Shown here one piece after another: positions 33,948 through 44,100 of a stretch of 64,000 bases of DNA. A program made the translations under genes and the position numbers. Each line of letters begins with the position of its first letter. Positions within the stretch are counted from its first letter, which is position 1. The notes beneath the pieces were generated by a model. It made no database searches and was not told the DNA's origin. It saw nothing but the letters and a program-made list of their open reading frames with translations. The stretch is from the NCBI RefSeq assembly GCF_003314435.2, contig NZ_QNVY02000006.1, forward strand, positions 62,001-126,000. The letters run 5' to 3'. Origin of the DNA: Flavobacterium petrolei. Its GTDB lineage: Bacteria > Bacteroidota > Bacteroidia > Flavobacteriales > Flavobacteriaceae.

Positions 33948-34760
33948 ATGAGGTTTTTTAAATTAATTTTTGATTTCTATATTAATAGTAGTATTCACGT
34001 GGCTTTTTCGTGTTATGCCTTGGTCAGAATGACGCAACACATGTTCCACATTCCGGAAGGCGATGCAGTTGCTCAGTTTGCTTTTTTCGGAACGATTGTC
34101 GGCTATAATTTTGTGAAATACGATGCTTTGGCTCGAGCCAAAAAAATACAAATGCGGAAGGAACTTAAAGCAATTACTTTGTTCAGTTTTTGTTCGTTTA
34201 TTTTGGTTGGCTTTTATTTTTTTCAGTTGGAACGCGTTACCCAGATTGTTGCTATTGCTTTTTTGAGTGTCACATTGCTGTATACGCTTCCCTTTTTTCC
34301 AAATAAAAAAAATGCAAGGAATTGGGCTGGTGTCAAAATTTATATCGTGGCGTTGTGTTGGGTTGGTGTGACGCTGGGATTGCCAATTTTAGATGCGGGC
34401 ATATCAATAAACCTGGATTTCTATCTAAAATGTATGCAACGCTTTGTATTGATTTTTGTATTGGTCCTTGTTTTTGAAGTCATTGATTTGGCTAATGATG
34501 GTCCACATCTTAAAACCGTACCGCAGCAAATAGGAGTAAACCGAACCAAAATATTGGGGATTTTACTTTTGATTCCATTTTATTTTCTGGAGTTTTTCAA
34601 AAGTGTTTTGGATAAAAATCAGTTAATAATCAACTTGATTTTAGTGATTGTCATTTCGTGTTTTATCCTTTTTGCTAATGAAAAACGGACAAAATATTAC
34701 ACTTCTTTTTGGGTAGAGAGTGTGCCGATTTTTTGGTGGTTATTGCTTCTCATTTTCTGA
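33948..34760 (+). CDS. UbiA-like multi-pass membrane protein of unknown function
   Basis: 270 residues with seven or eight hydrophobic segments. A late EVIDLANDGPHLKTVPQQIGVNRTK resembles the second aspartate motif and following loop of UbiA prenyltransferases. The first aspartate motif (NDxxDxxxD) is not evident; the corresponding loop reads GYNFVKYDALARAKK. It might be a divergent, possibly inactive member. The 3' end overlaps the convergent SRPBCC gene by 21 bases. A TAATTTTG box is present just before the start (33936-33943) but no -33 element. Confidence 0.7.
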   Translation: MRFFKLIFDFYINSSIHVAFSCYALVRMTQHMFHIPEGDAVAQFAFFGTIVGYNFVKYDALARAKKIQMRKELKAITLFSFCSFILVGFYFFQLERVTQIVAIAFLSVTLLYTLPFFPNKKNARNWAGVKIYIVALCWVGVTLGLPILDAGISINLDFYLKCMQRFVLIFVLVLVFEVIDLANDGPHLKTVPQQIGVNRTKILGILLLIPFYFLEFFKSVLDKNQLIINLILVIVISCFILFANEKRTKYYTSFWVESVPIFWWLLLLIF

Positions 34761-35198
34761 TAAAGCTTTCAGTGTTTTATTTCTTTCGAGAATGAAATTA
34801 ATCATGTGATTTTTCAAAAACAAGAAATCAAATAATTCTCCAAAAAAACCATAGGGTACTTCGTAATATATTTTGTCTTTCATAACGGTTAATCCGCCTT
34901 TTTCAAAAAAAATATGTTCATGACGAAAGGATTTGAATTTCCCTTCCTCCATTTCATCCACAAAATAATCATAGAGATTCATCGCTGTTATTCTACTTTT
35001 ATGTGTCAGGTAAAAACCAAAATGCTTCCCACGCCAAGTTACCGTTTCGTTGTAATTTATCAATCCAGAAGTAACGCCGTCAATAGCGGTTTCTTTTGTG
35101 GGACTGGCAGATTTTTGATGAACGTCAATGTCTCTGGAAATGTCAAAAACAGTTTGTATGGGTGCATTTATTTTGGTCCGAATTTTTATTCTGGTCAT
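34740..35198 (-). CDS. SRPBCC (START-like) domain protein
   Basis: 152 residues. The pattern RTKINAPIQTVFDISRDIDVHQKS at the start and DYFVDEMEEGKFKSFRHEHIFFEKGGLTVMKDKIYYEVPYGFFGELFDFL belongs to the SRPBCC/START-like fold, which binds hydrophobic ligands. It overlaps the preceding DUF2071 gene by one base, so the two are coupled. Ligand unknown. Confidence 0.85.
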   Translation of the reverse strand: MTRIKIRTKINAPIQTVFDISRDIDVHQKSASPTKETAIDGVTSGLINYNETVTWRGKHFGFYLTHKSRITAMNLYDYFVDEMEEGKFKSFRHEHIFFEKGGLTVMKDKIYYEVPYGFFGELFDFLFLKNHMINFILERNKTLKALSENEKQ

Positions 35199-35911
35199 TA
35201 AAGTTTTATTTTTCGTTTGTCTTCAATAGTGATTTTCGAGCCTATGGCCAGAAATACAGAAGTGGGTTTTAAATCTTTAATAAAAGCAAATTCTTTTCCA
35301 TAAACACTTTCAAAATCAATAACGGATTCGTTTCTGGTTACTTCATATTGCTGCCATCTGGGATGGGTGACTTGGTATTCAAAAGTTTCATTTTCATTGA
35401 TTTTGGTATAGCCAAAATAATGCTCCGTGATAAACTCAGCTTCAGAATCGGGTTCAATTGCAATGGGATTTTTTTGTGTTGCTACCTGGATGGTATTCCA
35501 ATTATTATTCACTTTCCATTGGTATATAAATTCTCGGGAGTTTTCATTTACTTTCAGCATATGTTTCATGGGCAAAGTTCGGTAATGCTCATTGTAAAAG
35601 GTATTGGCAACAAATGAAATCGCATATTTTGGAACAATTTCACTGATAAAAACCGCACCTCTTTTCCACACACCGTTTTCAAAACGTCTCACATAAAACC
35701 GAAGATTTACCTCTTCAAAATCAGAATGAAACGGTATTTTCATTCCCAAAACACGAACATTTTCAAATAGGAATCCAATAAAACTAACATAACATTTGCC
35801 GTTCCAGAAATCTATTTCCGTTCCTGCAGGAACATACTTTTGCAGGATTTCGGGATTGACTTCATAATTAATCATGGCTAAATTGTTCCATTCGGCTTTT
35901 AAAAAACTCAT
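35198..35911 (-). CDS. YqjF-family (DUF2071) protein
   Basis: 237 residues beginning MSFLKAEWNNLAMINYEVNPEILQKYVPAGTEID. The block YVSFIGFLFENVRVLGMKIPFHSDFEEVNLRFYVRR is the DUF2071 signature. No catalytic function is known for the family. It is transcribed with the SRPBCC gene; the M3 peptidase gene just upstream on the same strand has its own terminator. Confidence 0.88.
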   Translation of the reverse strand: MSFLKAEWNNLAMINYEVNPEILQKYVPAGTEIDFWNGKCYVSFIGFLFENVRVLGMKIPFHSDFEEVNLRFYVRRFENGVWKRGAVFISEIVPKYAISFVANTFYNEHYRTLPMKHMLKVNENSREFIYQWKVNNNWNTIQVATQKNPIAIEPDSEAEFITEHYFGYTKINENETFEYQVTHPRWQQYEVTRNESVIDFESVYGKEFAFIKDLKPTSVFLAIGSKITIEDKRKIKL

Positions 35912-35952
35912 CTTTTGTTGGTTTTAATTTTTGGGTGTGTTGGAATGCTATT

Positions 35953-35982
35953 AAAAAACCCGAAGTAACAGACTTCGGGTTT
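35953..35982 (-). terminator. Terminator after the M3 peptidase gene
   Basis: AACCCGAAGT (35957-35966) pairs with ACTTCGGGTT (35972-35981), loop AACAG. Six A on the plus strand (35953-35958) give the U-run for minus-strand transcripts. Confidence 0.85.
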
Positions 35983-35997
35983 TCAATAATTATGTTT

Positions 35998-38025
35998 CTA
36001 AAGCAATCCTGCTCTTCTTAATAGGGCTTCTGGCTTTGGTTCTTGTCCTCTAAAACGTTTGTACAAAATCATCGGATGTTCTGTTCCGCCTTTCGAAAGT
36101 ACATTTTCCTTGAATTTAGTTGCCACTTCTTTATTGAAAATACCTTTTTCCTGAAAATATTCAAAAGCATCAGCATCTAGCACTTCGGCCCATTTGTAGC
36201 TGTAATACCCAGATGAATACCCGCCTTGAAATATGTGTGAAAACGAAGTACTCATTGCATTCTCCTTTACATCAGGATACAATTGTGTGGCTGCGAACTG
36301 TTCGGTTTCAAAAACCTTGATGTCTTTGATATTGGAAGGATCTTGCGCATGCCATCCCATATCTAATAATCCAAAACTCAATTGGCGCATGGTTGCCATT
36401 CCTTCTTGGAAACTCGCGCTTTCTTTGATTTTATGCACTAATTCCATCGGAATCATTTCGCCGGTTTCATAATGGTATGCGAATAAAGCCAATGCTTCTG
36501 GTTCGTAGCACCAATTTTCTAAAATCTGACTTGGTAATTCCACAAAATCCCAATATACTGAAGTTCCTGATAAACTTGGATAAGTGGTGTTGGCTAAAAT
36601 GCCGTGTAAAGCATGACCAAATTCATGAAACAAAGTCGTTACTTCATTGAAAGTTAACAACGATGGTTTGGTCTCAGTAGGTTTTGTGAAATTACACACA
36701 ATAGAAATGTGTGGTCTTTCGTTACTTCCTTTTTTGATGTATTGGGATTTAAAAGACGTCATCCAAGCACCGTTTCGTTTGCCTTTTCTTGGAAAGAAAT
36801 CAGCATAAAAAACAGCAACAAGTTGGTCATCTTCATCTTTTACTGCGTATGTTTTTACTTCTTCGTGATATTTATCCACTTCAAAAATTTCTTCGAAAGT
36901 GATTCCGAATAATTTTTGCGCTACTGCAAAAGCACCGTCCAGAACTTTTTCTAATTGAAAATACGGTTTTAATATTTCATCGTCCAAATTGAATAATTGC
37001 TGCTTCAATTTCTCCGAATAATACGCGCCATCCCATTTTTCGAGTTGCTCGATTCCGTGAAGCTCTTTTGCGAAAGCAGTCAATTGTGCAAATTCTTTCA
37101 AAGCGGCCGGTTTGGCTTTTTCTAGTAAATCATTCGAGAATGTTTTTACTTTCTCCGGACTTTCTGCCATGCGTTCTTCAAGCACAAAATGAGCGTGAGT
37201 GGCATAACCTAAAACCTGTGCTCTGTCAAAACGTAATTTTGCAATTTTTAGCACGATTTCTTGGTTATCAAATTCGTTGTTTTGAAAACCTTTGGCACCA
37301 AAAGCAATTGCCATTTTCTTGCGCAATTCTCGATTATCAGCATACGTCACAAATGGAACATAACTTGGGTAATCCAACGTGAAAATCCAACCTTCTTTTT
37401 CTAGGCTTTTAGCTAAAGAATGAGCGGCTTCGATTGTTCCTTCGGGTAAACCGGCTAAATCGGATTCATTTGTAATATGCAATTGATACGCTTGTGTTTC
37501 GGCCAAAACATTTTCGCCAAACTGCAAACTTAATTTTGATAATTCTTTGTCGATTTCTCGCAATTGATTCTTTTTGTCTTCCGATAAATTGGCCCCGTTT
37601 CTGGAAAAGCTTTTGTATTTTTTGTCCAAAAGTGTGGTTTGTTCCGGATTGAGATGTAGTTTTTCTCGTTGCTCATAAACCGCTTTTACTCTGGCGAATA
37701 AATCCGGGTTTAGACGAACATCGTTTCCGAATTCAGACAATAAAGGTGAAACTTCCTGAGCGATTTTCTGAATTTCATCATTAGTTTCTGCGGAATTCAA
37801 ATTGAAAAAGATACTTGAAATTCTGTCCAAAACATCGCCGCTGAATGCTAATGCTTCAATCGTATTTTCGAAAGTTGGTTTTATCGGATTTCGTACAATT
37901 GCATCGATTTCGGCTTTTGCCAATTCGATTCCTTTTTGAAAAGCAGGAAGAAAATCTTCATTTTTAATTTTCGAAAAAGGTGCAGTATTATATTTTGTAT
38001 TGAAATGGTGTGTTAGGATGCTCAT
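35998..38025 (-). CDS. M3-family metallopeptidase (peptidyl-dipeptidase Dcp / oligopeptidase A type)
   Basis: 675 residues. The zinc motif HEFGHALHGILANTTYPSLSGTSVYWDFVELPSQ contains HExxH and the distal Glu of the thimet family. LNPDLFARVKAVYEQRE and LAGLPEGTIEAAHSLAK are typical N-terminal blocks. There is no signal peptide, so it is cytoplasmic, where it degrades short peptides. A TACCTTTG box lies upstream on the minus strand (38073-38066), but no -33 match. Confidence 0.93.
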   Translation of the reverse strand: MSILTHHFNTKYNTAPFSKIKNEDFLPAFQKGIELAKAEIDAIVRNPIKPTFENTIEALAFSGDVLDRISSIFFNLNSAETNDEIQKIAQEVSPLLSEFGNDVRLNPDLFARVKAVYEQREKLHLNPEQTTLLDKKYKSFSRNGANLSEDKKNQLREIDKELSKLSLQFGENVLAETQAYQLHITNESDLAGLPEGTIEAAHSLAKSLEKEGWIFTLDYPSYVPFVTYADNRELRKKMAIAFGAKGFQNNEFDNQEIVLKIAKLRFDRAQVLGYATHAHFVLEERMAESPEKVKTFSNDLLEKAKPAALKEFAQLTAFAKELHGIEQLEKWDGAYYSEKLKQQLFNLDDEILKPYFQLEKVLDGAFAVAQKLFGITFEEIFEVDKYHEEVKTYAVKDEDDQLVAVFYADFFPRKGKRNGAWMTSFKSQYIKKGSNERPHISIVCNFTKPTETKPSLLTFNEVTTLFHEFGHALHGILANTTYPSLSGTSVYWDFVELPSQILENWCYEPEALALFAYHYETGEMIPMELVHKIKESASFQEGMATMRQLSFGLLDMGWHAQDPSNIKDIKVFETEQFAATQLYPDVKENAMSTSFSHIFQGGYSSGYYSYKWAEVLDADAFEYFQEKGIFNKEVATKFKENVLSKGGTEHPMILYKRFRGQEPKPEALLRRAGLL

Positions 38026-38252
38026 TTGTATTTTGTAATAAAAATAATTCGATGTTTAAAGAAATCAAAGGTACGGATTTAATAAAAAAAATGGTGTTGT
38101 CGAGGGGATTGATTTGAACCAAAATAGTGGATTCTAAAGTGTTATTTAAATGTTATTTATTTCGTTTGGCAGTAATAAAGCCCTAAATTGTGAAAAAATG
38201 ATTCGTTTTATAAAAGACGAATCAGAAAAAATATAATAAATTTAAAGAAAAG

Positions 38253-38924
38253 ATGAATTATCAAATTACAATAAATAGCGCGAATACTGTTGATGAGGTT
38301 GAAGAATATTGGACAAATGAAGATTATATAAAACTACTTGAAAAATTTGATTATCCGGATGCTGCGGAGGCGGATCCTGCCAGTTTAAGAGAATTGTTAT
38401 TTATGGCAATTTCTGATTTTGAAGCCAGAGATGCTGCTGCAATTGTATTGGAATATAAATTATCAGAAGCTTTGAATGAAGGTCAGATTCAGCAAATTTC
38501 AAATGATATGTTCTTGGATAAAGTATGTGAGGAATATCCCGAAATAGGATTGCATTCGACTTTGTTTCATATTAATCAACTGCTTTTTAAAGCCTATAAC
38601 GGTACTTTTCCTAATGCAAAAGCGACGATTATCGAATGTAGTTTTGCGCCAGCAGAAGGTGAAAATGAAAATGAATTGACTAAAGAAAGTATTTTAAAAT
38701 TATTAAATAACGGATTGTCAGGTAGTAATTTGATCAAAAGATTATTTGACAGCCAAATGTCGGAAAACGCGCCTTTCCCAGAAGCCGAAGACATTTTATG
38801 GGATGTTAAGATAACGGATAATGTGAATTATACGATTATGACTTCTGAATATTGGTTGAGCAAGGACGATATCATTGCATCAGAATTTGAAGGAGTTCTT
38901 GAAATTGTAGTTGATGCTGAATAA
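38253..38924 (+). CDS. Acidic cytoplasmic protein of unknown function
   Basis: 223 residues, no signal peptide or membrane segment, strongly acidic (many Glu and Asp). It begins MNYQITINSANTVDEVEEYWTNEDYIKLL, has an alpha-helical middle (SLRELLFMAISDFEARDAAAIVLEYKL), and ends in a beta-rich DVKITDNVNYTIMTSEYWLSKDDIIASEFEGVLEIVVDAE. I do not recognise the family. The coding character (third-position bias, intact length) is good. It is a single-gene unit between the M3 peptidase gene and purE. Confidence 0.8.
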   Translation: MNYQITINSANTVDEVEEYWTNEDYIKLLEKFDYPDAAEADPASLRELLFMAISDFEARDAAAIVLEYKLSEALNEGQIQQISNDMFLDKVCEEYPEIGLHSTLFHINQLLFKAYNGTFPNAKATIIECSFAPAEGENENELTKESILKLLNNGLSGSNLIKRLFDSQMSENAPFPEAEDILWDVKITDNVNYTIMTSEYWLSKDDIIASEFEGVLEIVVDAE

Positions 38925-38949
38925 CCGTTTCAAGGTTTAAATAAATGAA

Positions 38950-38974
38950 AAAAAGCTCCGTTATGGAGCTTTTT
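38950..38974. terminator. Bidirectional terminator between the acidic-protein gene and purE
   Basis: AAAAAGCTCC (38950-38959) / GGAGCTTTTT (38965-38974), loop GTTAT, with A-rich and T-rich flanks on both sides. It serves the convergent genes. Confidence 0.88.
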
Positions 38975-39457
38975 CTATTTCTGTAGACTTTCGGAAGCGA
39001 TGATAACCGCTTCTTTCAATCCGGTTTTGTATTTAATTACTTTCTCTAGTATACTTTTATTGTGACTTCCTATGATTTGAGCGGCAAGGATTCCTGCGTT
39101 TTTTGATCCGTTTAAGGCAACGGTTGCTACGGGAACACCACCGGGCATTTGCAGAATGGATAAAACACTATCCCAACCATCGATTGAATTACTGGATTTT
39201 ATAGGAACTCCAATTACTGGAAGTGGCGACATTGAAGCGACCATTCCTGGTAAATGTGCAGCGCCTCCGGCACCAGCTATTACTACCGAAATGCCACGAG
39301 TGTGTGCGTTCTGACTAAAATCAAATAATTTTTCCGGTGTTCTGTGTGCCGAAACTATATCGACTTCAATTTCTATTTCGAATGCTTTTAGGATATCGAT
39401 GGCTTCTTGCATGATGGGCATATCGGATATACTTCCCATTATTACGGCTACTTTCAT
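38975..39457 (-). CDS. purE: 5-(carboxyamino)imidazole ribonucleotide mutase
   Basis: 160 residues. Class I PurE motifs: VIMGSISDMPIMQEAIDIL, VSAHRTPEKLFDFS, and VVIAGAGGAAHLPGMVASMSPLPVIGVPIKSS. It converts N5-CAIR to CAIR in purine synthesis. purK lies upstream on the same strand across a 115-base AT-rich spacer, so the pair is likely one purKE operon. Confidence 0.96.
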   Translation of the reverse strand: MKVAVIMGSISDMPIMQEAIDILKAFEIEIEVDIVSAHRTPEKLFDFSQNAHTRGISVVIAGAGGAAHLPGMVASMSPLPVIGVPIKSSNSIDGWDSVLSILQMPGGVPVATVALNGSKNAGILAAQIIGSHNKSILEKVIKYKTGLKEAVIIASESLQK

Positions 39458-39572
39458 TTTTTCTTATTTAAAGATTTAAAGATTTAAAGATTTAAGTATT
39501 TAAAGATTTTTGAAAAATTCAATTTAGTAGAAGTTCTGAATTTTTCAATCTTTAAATTTTTCAATCTTTCAA
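39458..39572. repeat. Short tandem AAAGATTTA repeats and an inverted repeat between purK and purE
   Basis: Three to four 9-base AAAGATTTA units run from about 39471. An inverted repeat pairs TTTAAAGATTTTTGAAAAAT (about 39497-39516) with ATTTTTCAATCTTTAAA (about 39540-39556). It could fold in the purKE mRNA; no function is evident. Confidence 0.55.
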
Positions 39573-40724
39573 TTAACTTATTACTCTAATCGTATTCTTC
39601 ACCTCTTCAGCAATTCTTCGGGCTTCATTGATGTCTTCGTTTACTATGGTTACATGTCCCATTTTTCTGAAAGGGCGTGTTTGTTTCTTTCCGTAAATGT
39701 GAGGTGTAACACCATTCCAGCCTAATATTTTTTCGATGTTTTCGTAGACTACATTTCCAGAAAAACCTTCGGCACCAACTAAATTCACCATAATTCCGGC
39801 TACTTTACTGTCTGTATTTCCCAGAGGCAAATCAAGAATAGCACGCAAATGGTTTTCAAATTGGGACGTATAACTAGCTTCAATGGAATAATGTCCGGAA
39901 TTGTGCGGGCGCGGAGCCACTTCGTTTACAAGGATTTCATCATCTTCGGTTTGAAACATTTCAACTGCTAATAATCCGACATGATTGAATTTTTCGGAAA
40001 CATTCAATGCGATTGCTCTTGCTTTTTCGGCAACTTTATCATCAATTCGAGCAGGACAAATCACATATTCCACTTGGTTGGCTTCGGGATGAAATTCCAT
40101 TTCTACCACAGGATAAGTTTTTATTTCACCAGAAGGATTGCGGCAAACGATAACGGCCAATTCATTTTTGAACGGAACCATTTCTTCGGCAATGCACTCT
40201 ACGTTGGCTAAATTATCCAAATCCGAAATGTGTCGAATCACTTTTACGCCATTTCCATCATATCCAAATTCCGTGCATTTCCAAACAAACGGAAGTTTTG
40301 TTTTCGAATCCAGAATGTCAACAATTAGACTTTTTAGATTGTCAAATCGTTTATAATTTGCTGTCGGGATGGCATGTTGAATATAAAAATCTTTCTGAAT
40401 TCCTTTGTTTTGAATGAGTTTCAATGTTTTTGGCGAAGGAAATACTTTTAATCCTTCTTCTTCGAGTTTTACCAAAGCTTCCAGATTAACCAACTCAATT
40501 TCGAAAGTCAAAACGTCTACTTTTTTACCAAAGTTATAAACGGTTTCAAAGTCCATTAAATCCCCATTGAAGAATTGGTCACAGGCAATTTTACAAGGCG
40601 CTTCATCACTTGGGTCCAAAACATAAGTTTGTATGTCGAATTTTCGGGTGTCAAACAATAGCATTTTGCCCAGTTGTCCGCCACCGAGAATTCCTAATTT
40701 GAAATCAGAAGAAAAATAATTCAT
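39573..40724 (-). CDS. purK: 5-(carboxyamino)imidazole ribonucleotide synthase
   Basis: 383 residues. ATP-grasp protein opening with the dinucleotide-like FKLGILGGGQLGKMLLFDTRKF. VNEVAPRPHNSGHYSIEASYTSQFENHLRAI is the PurK signature. It carboxylates AIR using ATP and bicarbonate, making the PurE substrate. A probable promoter lies upstream (40745-40776). Confidence 0.96.
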   Translation of the reverse strand: MNYFSSDFKLGILGGGQLGKMLLFDTRKFDIQTYVLDPSDEAPCKIACDQFFNGDLMDFETVYNFGKKVDVLTFEIELVNLEALVKLEEEGLKVFPSPKTLKLIQNKGIQKDFYIQHAIPTANYKRFDNLKSLIVDILDSKTKLPFVWKCTEFGYDGNGVKVIRHISDLDNLANVECIAEEMVPFKNELAVIVCRNPSGEIKTYPVVEMEFHPEANQVEYVICPARIDDKVAEKARAIALNVSEKFNHVGLLAVEMFQTEDDEILVNEVAPRPHNSGHYSIEASYTSQFENHLRAILDLPLGNTDSKVAGIMVNLVGAEGFSGNVVYENIEKILGWNGVTPHIYGKKQTRPFRKMGHVTIVNEDINEARRIAEEVKNTIRVIS

Positions 40725-40744
40725 GGTGTAGTTGTATGTTTACG

Positions 40745-40776
40745 CAAAGATACTTTATAATGATTGAATCCGAAAA
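40745..40776 (-). promoter_or_regulatory. Probable promoter of purKE
   Basis: Minus-strand TATCTTTG (40752-40745) matches the -7 consensus exactly. About 19 bases upstream TTTTCG (40776-40771) is an imperfect -33 box. Confidence 0.6.
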
Positions 40777-41121
40777 TTCAATTTATATTCTTGATTTACT
40801 CTTGAGTAGTCATTAGAAGGTAAAAAATAAAATGTTTTACTGGCATTTGCAATCAGGTATTTTTACGTGGTTTTGCGTAAAATTAAAATTGTTTATTTGC
40901 AGCATATCTTATAGTAATCATGTATTGTAAACATCTTTATGTTGTTGAAATCTGTTAAAAAAAACTAGTACAAGCAATAATGCAAAGTGATGTACTAAGT
41001 TTTTTATGAATTTGTTATATTATTATTTCACAATACTTTATACAGATTTTTTATTATAATATTTTGTTAATATTTTAAAAAAAAGTTGTTATTTCGCACT
41101 CAAATTAATGAACACAAACTT
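40777..41121. other. AT-rich intergenic region before the giant surface-protein gene
   Basis: About 345 bases of very AT-rich sequence between divergent purK and the surface protein. I see no ORF or RNA gene. TATTTTGTTAATATTTT near 41060-41080 could belong to a promoter, but it lacks an exact -7 match. Confidence 0.4.
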
Positions 41122-44100
41122 ATGAAAAAAAACTACTTTCTCCTAATTATGGCGTTTTATTGTCTTTTTAGTGTGACACAAAAATCGTATGGGCAATTGA
41201 GTTTTGACTCAACACCTGTGACTACTGCTACGGTGGGAGCACCTTACACTTATTCCTCATTTGCTTCAGACGGAACTAGTAATGGACCAGCAATGACTTG
41301 TTCTACAAAGCCAGCTTGGATGAGTTTTGCCGCGACTGGTTCTACATCAATGCAAACTTTTGGTCCAACTATTTCAGCTCCTGGGGGTATTGCTGGAGAT
41401 GCTGATGGCAATACCTATGTAGTTAGTAGTGACGGAACTGGGAGGTTTATCTATAAAATAGCGCCTGACGGAACTACTAATACAAGCTGGGCAGATGCAG
41501 ATAATGGACTCATTTATGGAATGAATGTGGATGGTGGGTATCTTTATGTTTCGTATTATTATAATGATGTAACGGGTACTTCCTGTATAAAGAAAATTAG
41601 TTTGGCTGATCCGGGTGCCGGACAAACGCTGGTTTATGCTCTTAATACTACTTCTGGTTTGCTATCGCTTGTTTTTAGAGGGGGATATATTTATTGTGCT
41701 GCTTATAACCAAGGCCAAATTTTAAAAATTGACCCTGTCACAGCAACTGCAACGGAGTATGTTTCCGTACCAAATCCTTGGGGATTGGGTTTTGATACTA
41801 GTGGTAAATTATTTATTGCAAGCTTTGGATCAGGCACCATTTCCACTTATGACGGTGCTACTTTGAGCGTTGTGAAATCTGGTTTGGCAAGTCCAACGGA
41901 TGTGAAAATTGATGCAAACGGAAATGTCTATGTTTCTTTTTATTCGAATGGAGGTATAATAAAGTATAATGCAGGACTAACAACGGAAATTATCTTAGTG
42001 CCTACGGACGGTATAAATCAGATATTGGGAATGAATTTGACTCCTACAGGGTCATTGGTGTTTGGTATTTATAATCAAAATAAATGTGCTCGTTTAGGAA
42101 CTGGAGCGGTGATTTCGGGTACGCCTGCACTGTCAGATATTGGTACTCATAATGTAACGATAAGAGCAACTAGTGCAACTGAGACTGTTGATCAGAGTTT
42201 TGTTGTTACGGTGCAAGGTCCACCAACACTAAGTGGTTTTCCAGATTTAAATGGAGCAGTAGGTACAAACTTGACACTTACAGATCCTACTTCTAACAGT
42301 GCAGGTGCTTTTACCTATACCAGTTCAAATCCCTCTACCGCAACAATAAGTGGTAATACGGTAACGCCTGTTGCGGCTGGGACAACAACAATAACGGCAA
42401 CTCAGGCTGCATCTGGAAATTATACACAAGGAACAATAACTAGTGTGCTTACTGTCACCACTTGTGCCACTCCTGTTGCCATTACAAAAGACATTATAGT
42501 TCAACTGGATGCTGCAGGAAATGCCACAATTGTTGCATCTGACGTGGACAATGGCTCGACTTATGCATGTGGAATTGCAAGCATGAGTTTAGATAAAACA
42601 ACTTTCTCTTGTACTGATGTTGGTGTAAATACAGTAATCTTAAAAGTTACTGATGTTAATGGAAACGTTGCTAATCAATCTGCGACAGTTACAGTTGAAG
42701 ACAAGATTGCTCCGATATTTACAAGTATTCCAGAAATAAATGTGAATACTGATTTGAACACATGTGGTGTTGTAGTTACTTACACAAAGCCTTTAGTTAA
42801 TGACAATTGTGCGGGTAATTCTAATGTATTGTTGATTTGGGATGAAATAAACTCAAATACAACAAGTTTACAGAACGCATTGATTGCAGCAGGAAATACA
42901 GTAACACTTAGTGCTACCTCAGAGACTGCATACAATGGTACGAATCCTGCTTTAACAGGTTTTGATGCTGTTGTTCATTTAAATGGGACAACTTTTGGAA
43001 CTGCCATGCCAATAGGAGGTCAAAACGCAATACTTGATTTTGTTTTAAATCAAGGTAAAACATATGTTACAGATGAATGGTCCGCTTATGAGGCCGATGA
43101 TGCTGGTACAATGGCAGCGATGAAAGAGATAATTGTTTTGCAAAGAAATAGTGGTTTTACAGCTTCAACTACTTATACGCAGGTTTCTTCTCAAGCATCA
43201 CATCCTATTCTTGCTGGCGTTCCTACTTCATTTAATTTGCCTGTAGCAGATGGAAATATTGGATTTGCAAGAGTGTATTCTAGCAATCAACCTATAGTAT
43301 TGATGACTTCATCTCAAGGAGATGCTGTTGCTGTTAGGGAGTTTTCAAATGGAGGAAAGGCGATTGGTTTTCAAAACGCAGGAAATTACGATGGTTCAAC
43401 AGTCTTGTCAGATGTGAACATTCAAAAATTGTACAGTAATGCAGTTAGTTATGGTGCAATTGTACAATTGACTCAAACAGCAGGTTTAGTATCAGGTTCT
43501 CTTTTTCCTGTGGGCACAACAACAAATACATTTACAGCTACAGATGGAAGTGGCAATATGTCAACAACAAGTTTTGATGTGGTTGTAACAGATAATCAAC
43601 TTCCTATTATAGCTTCAAATGGGGATATAAATGTAAACACAGATTTAGATACTTGTGGCGCTACAGTTGTTGTTTCGGCAACAGCAACAGATAATTGTAC
43701 TGTTGGATTACCAACGGGAGTTCGTAGTGACGGTTTATCGCTAGATGCACTTTATCCAGTAGGTACAACCACTATTAAATGGAATGTTTCAGATGCTAAC
43801 AGCAATGCAGCAGTGGAGGTTATTCAAACCGTAGTTGTAACGGATAATCAAGTTCCAGTTATTGTTTCCAATGGAGATAAAAATGTTAATACAGATGTAA
43901 ATGTTTGTGGAGCGGCAGTAGTTGTTTCTGCAACAGCGACAGATAATTGTACAGTTGGAGCGCCAGCAGGAGTTCGTAGCGATGCTTTGGCATTGAATGC
44001 AATTTATCCAGTGGGAACAACAACTATTAAATGGAATGTTTCAGATGCTAACAGTAATGCAGCAGTTGAAGTTATTCAAACCGTAGTTGTAACGGATAAT

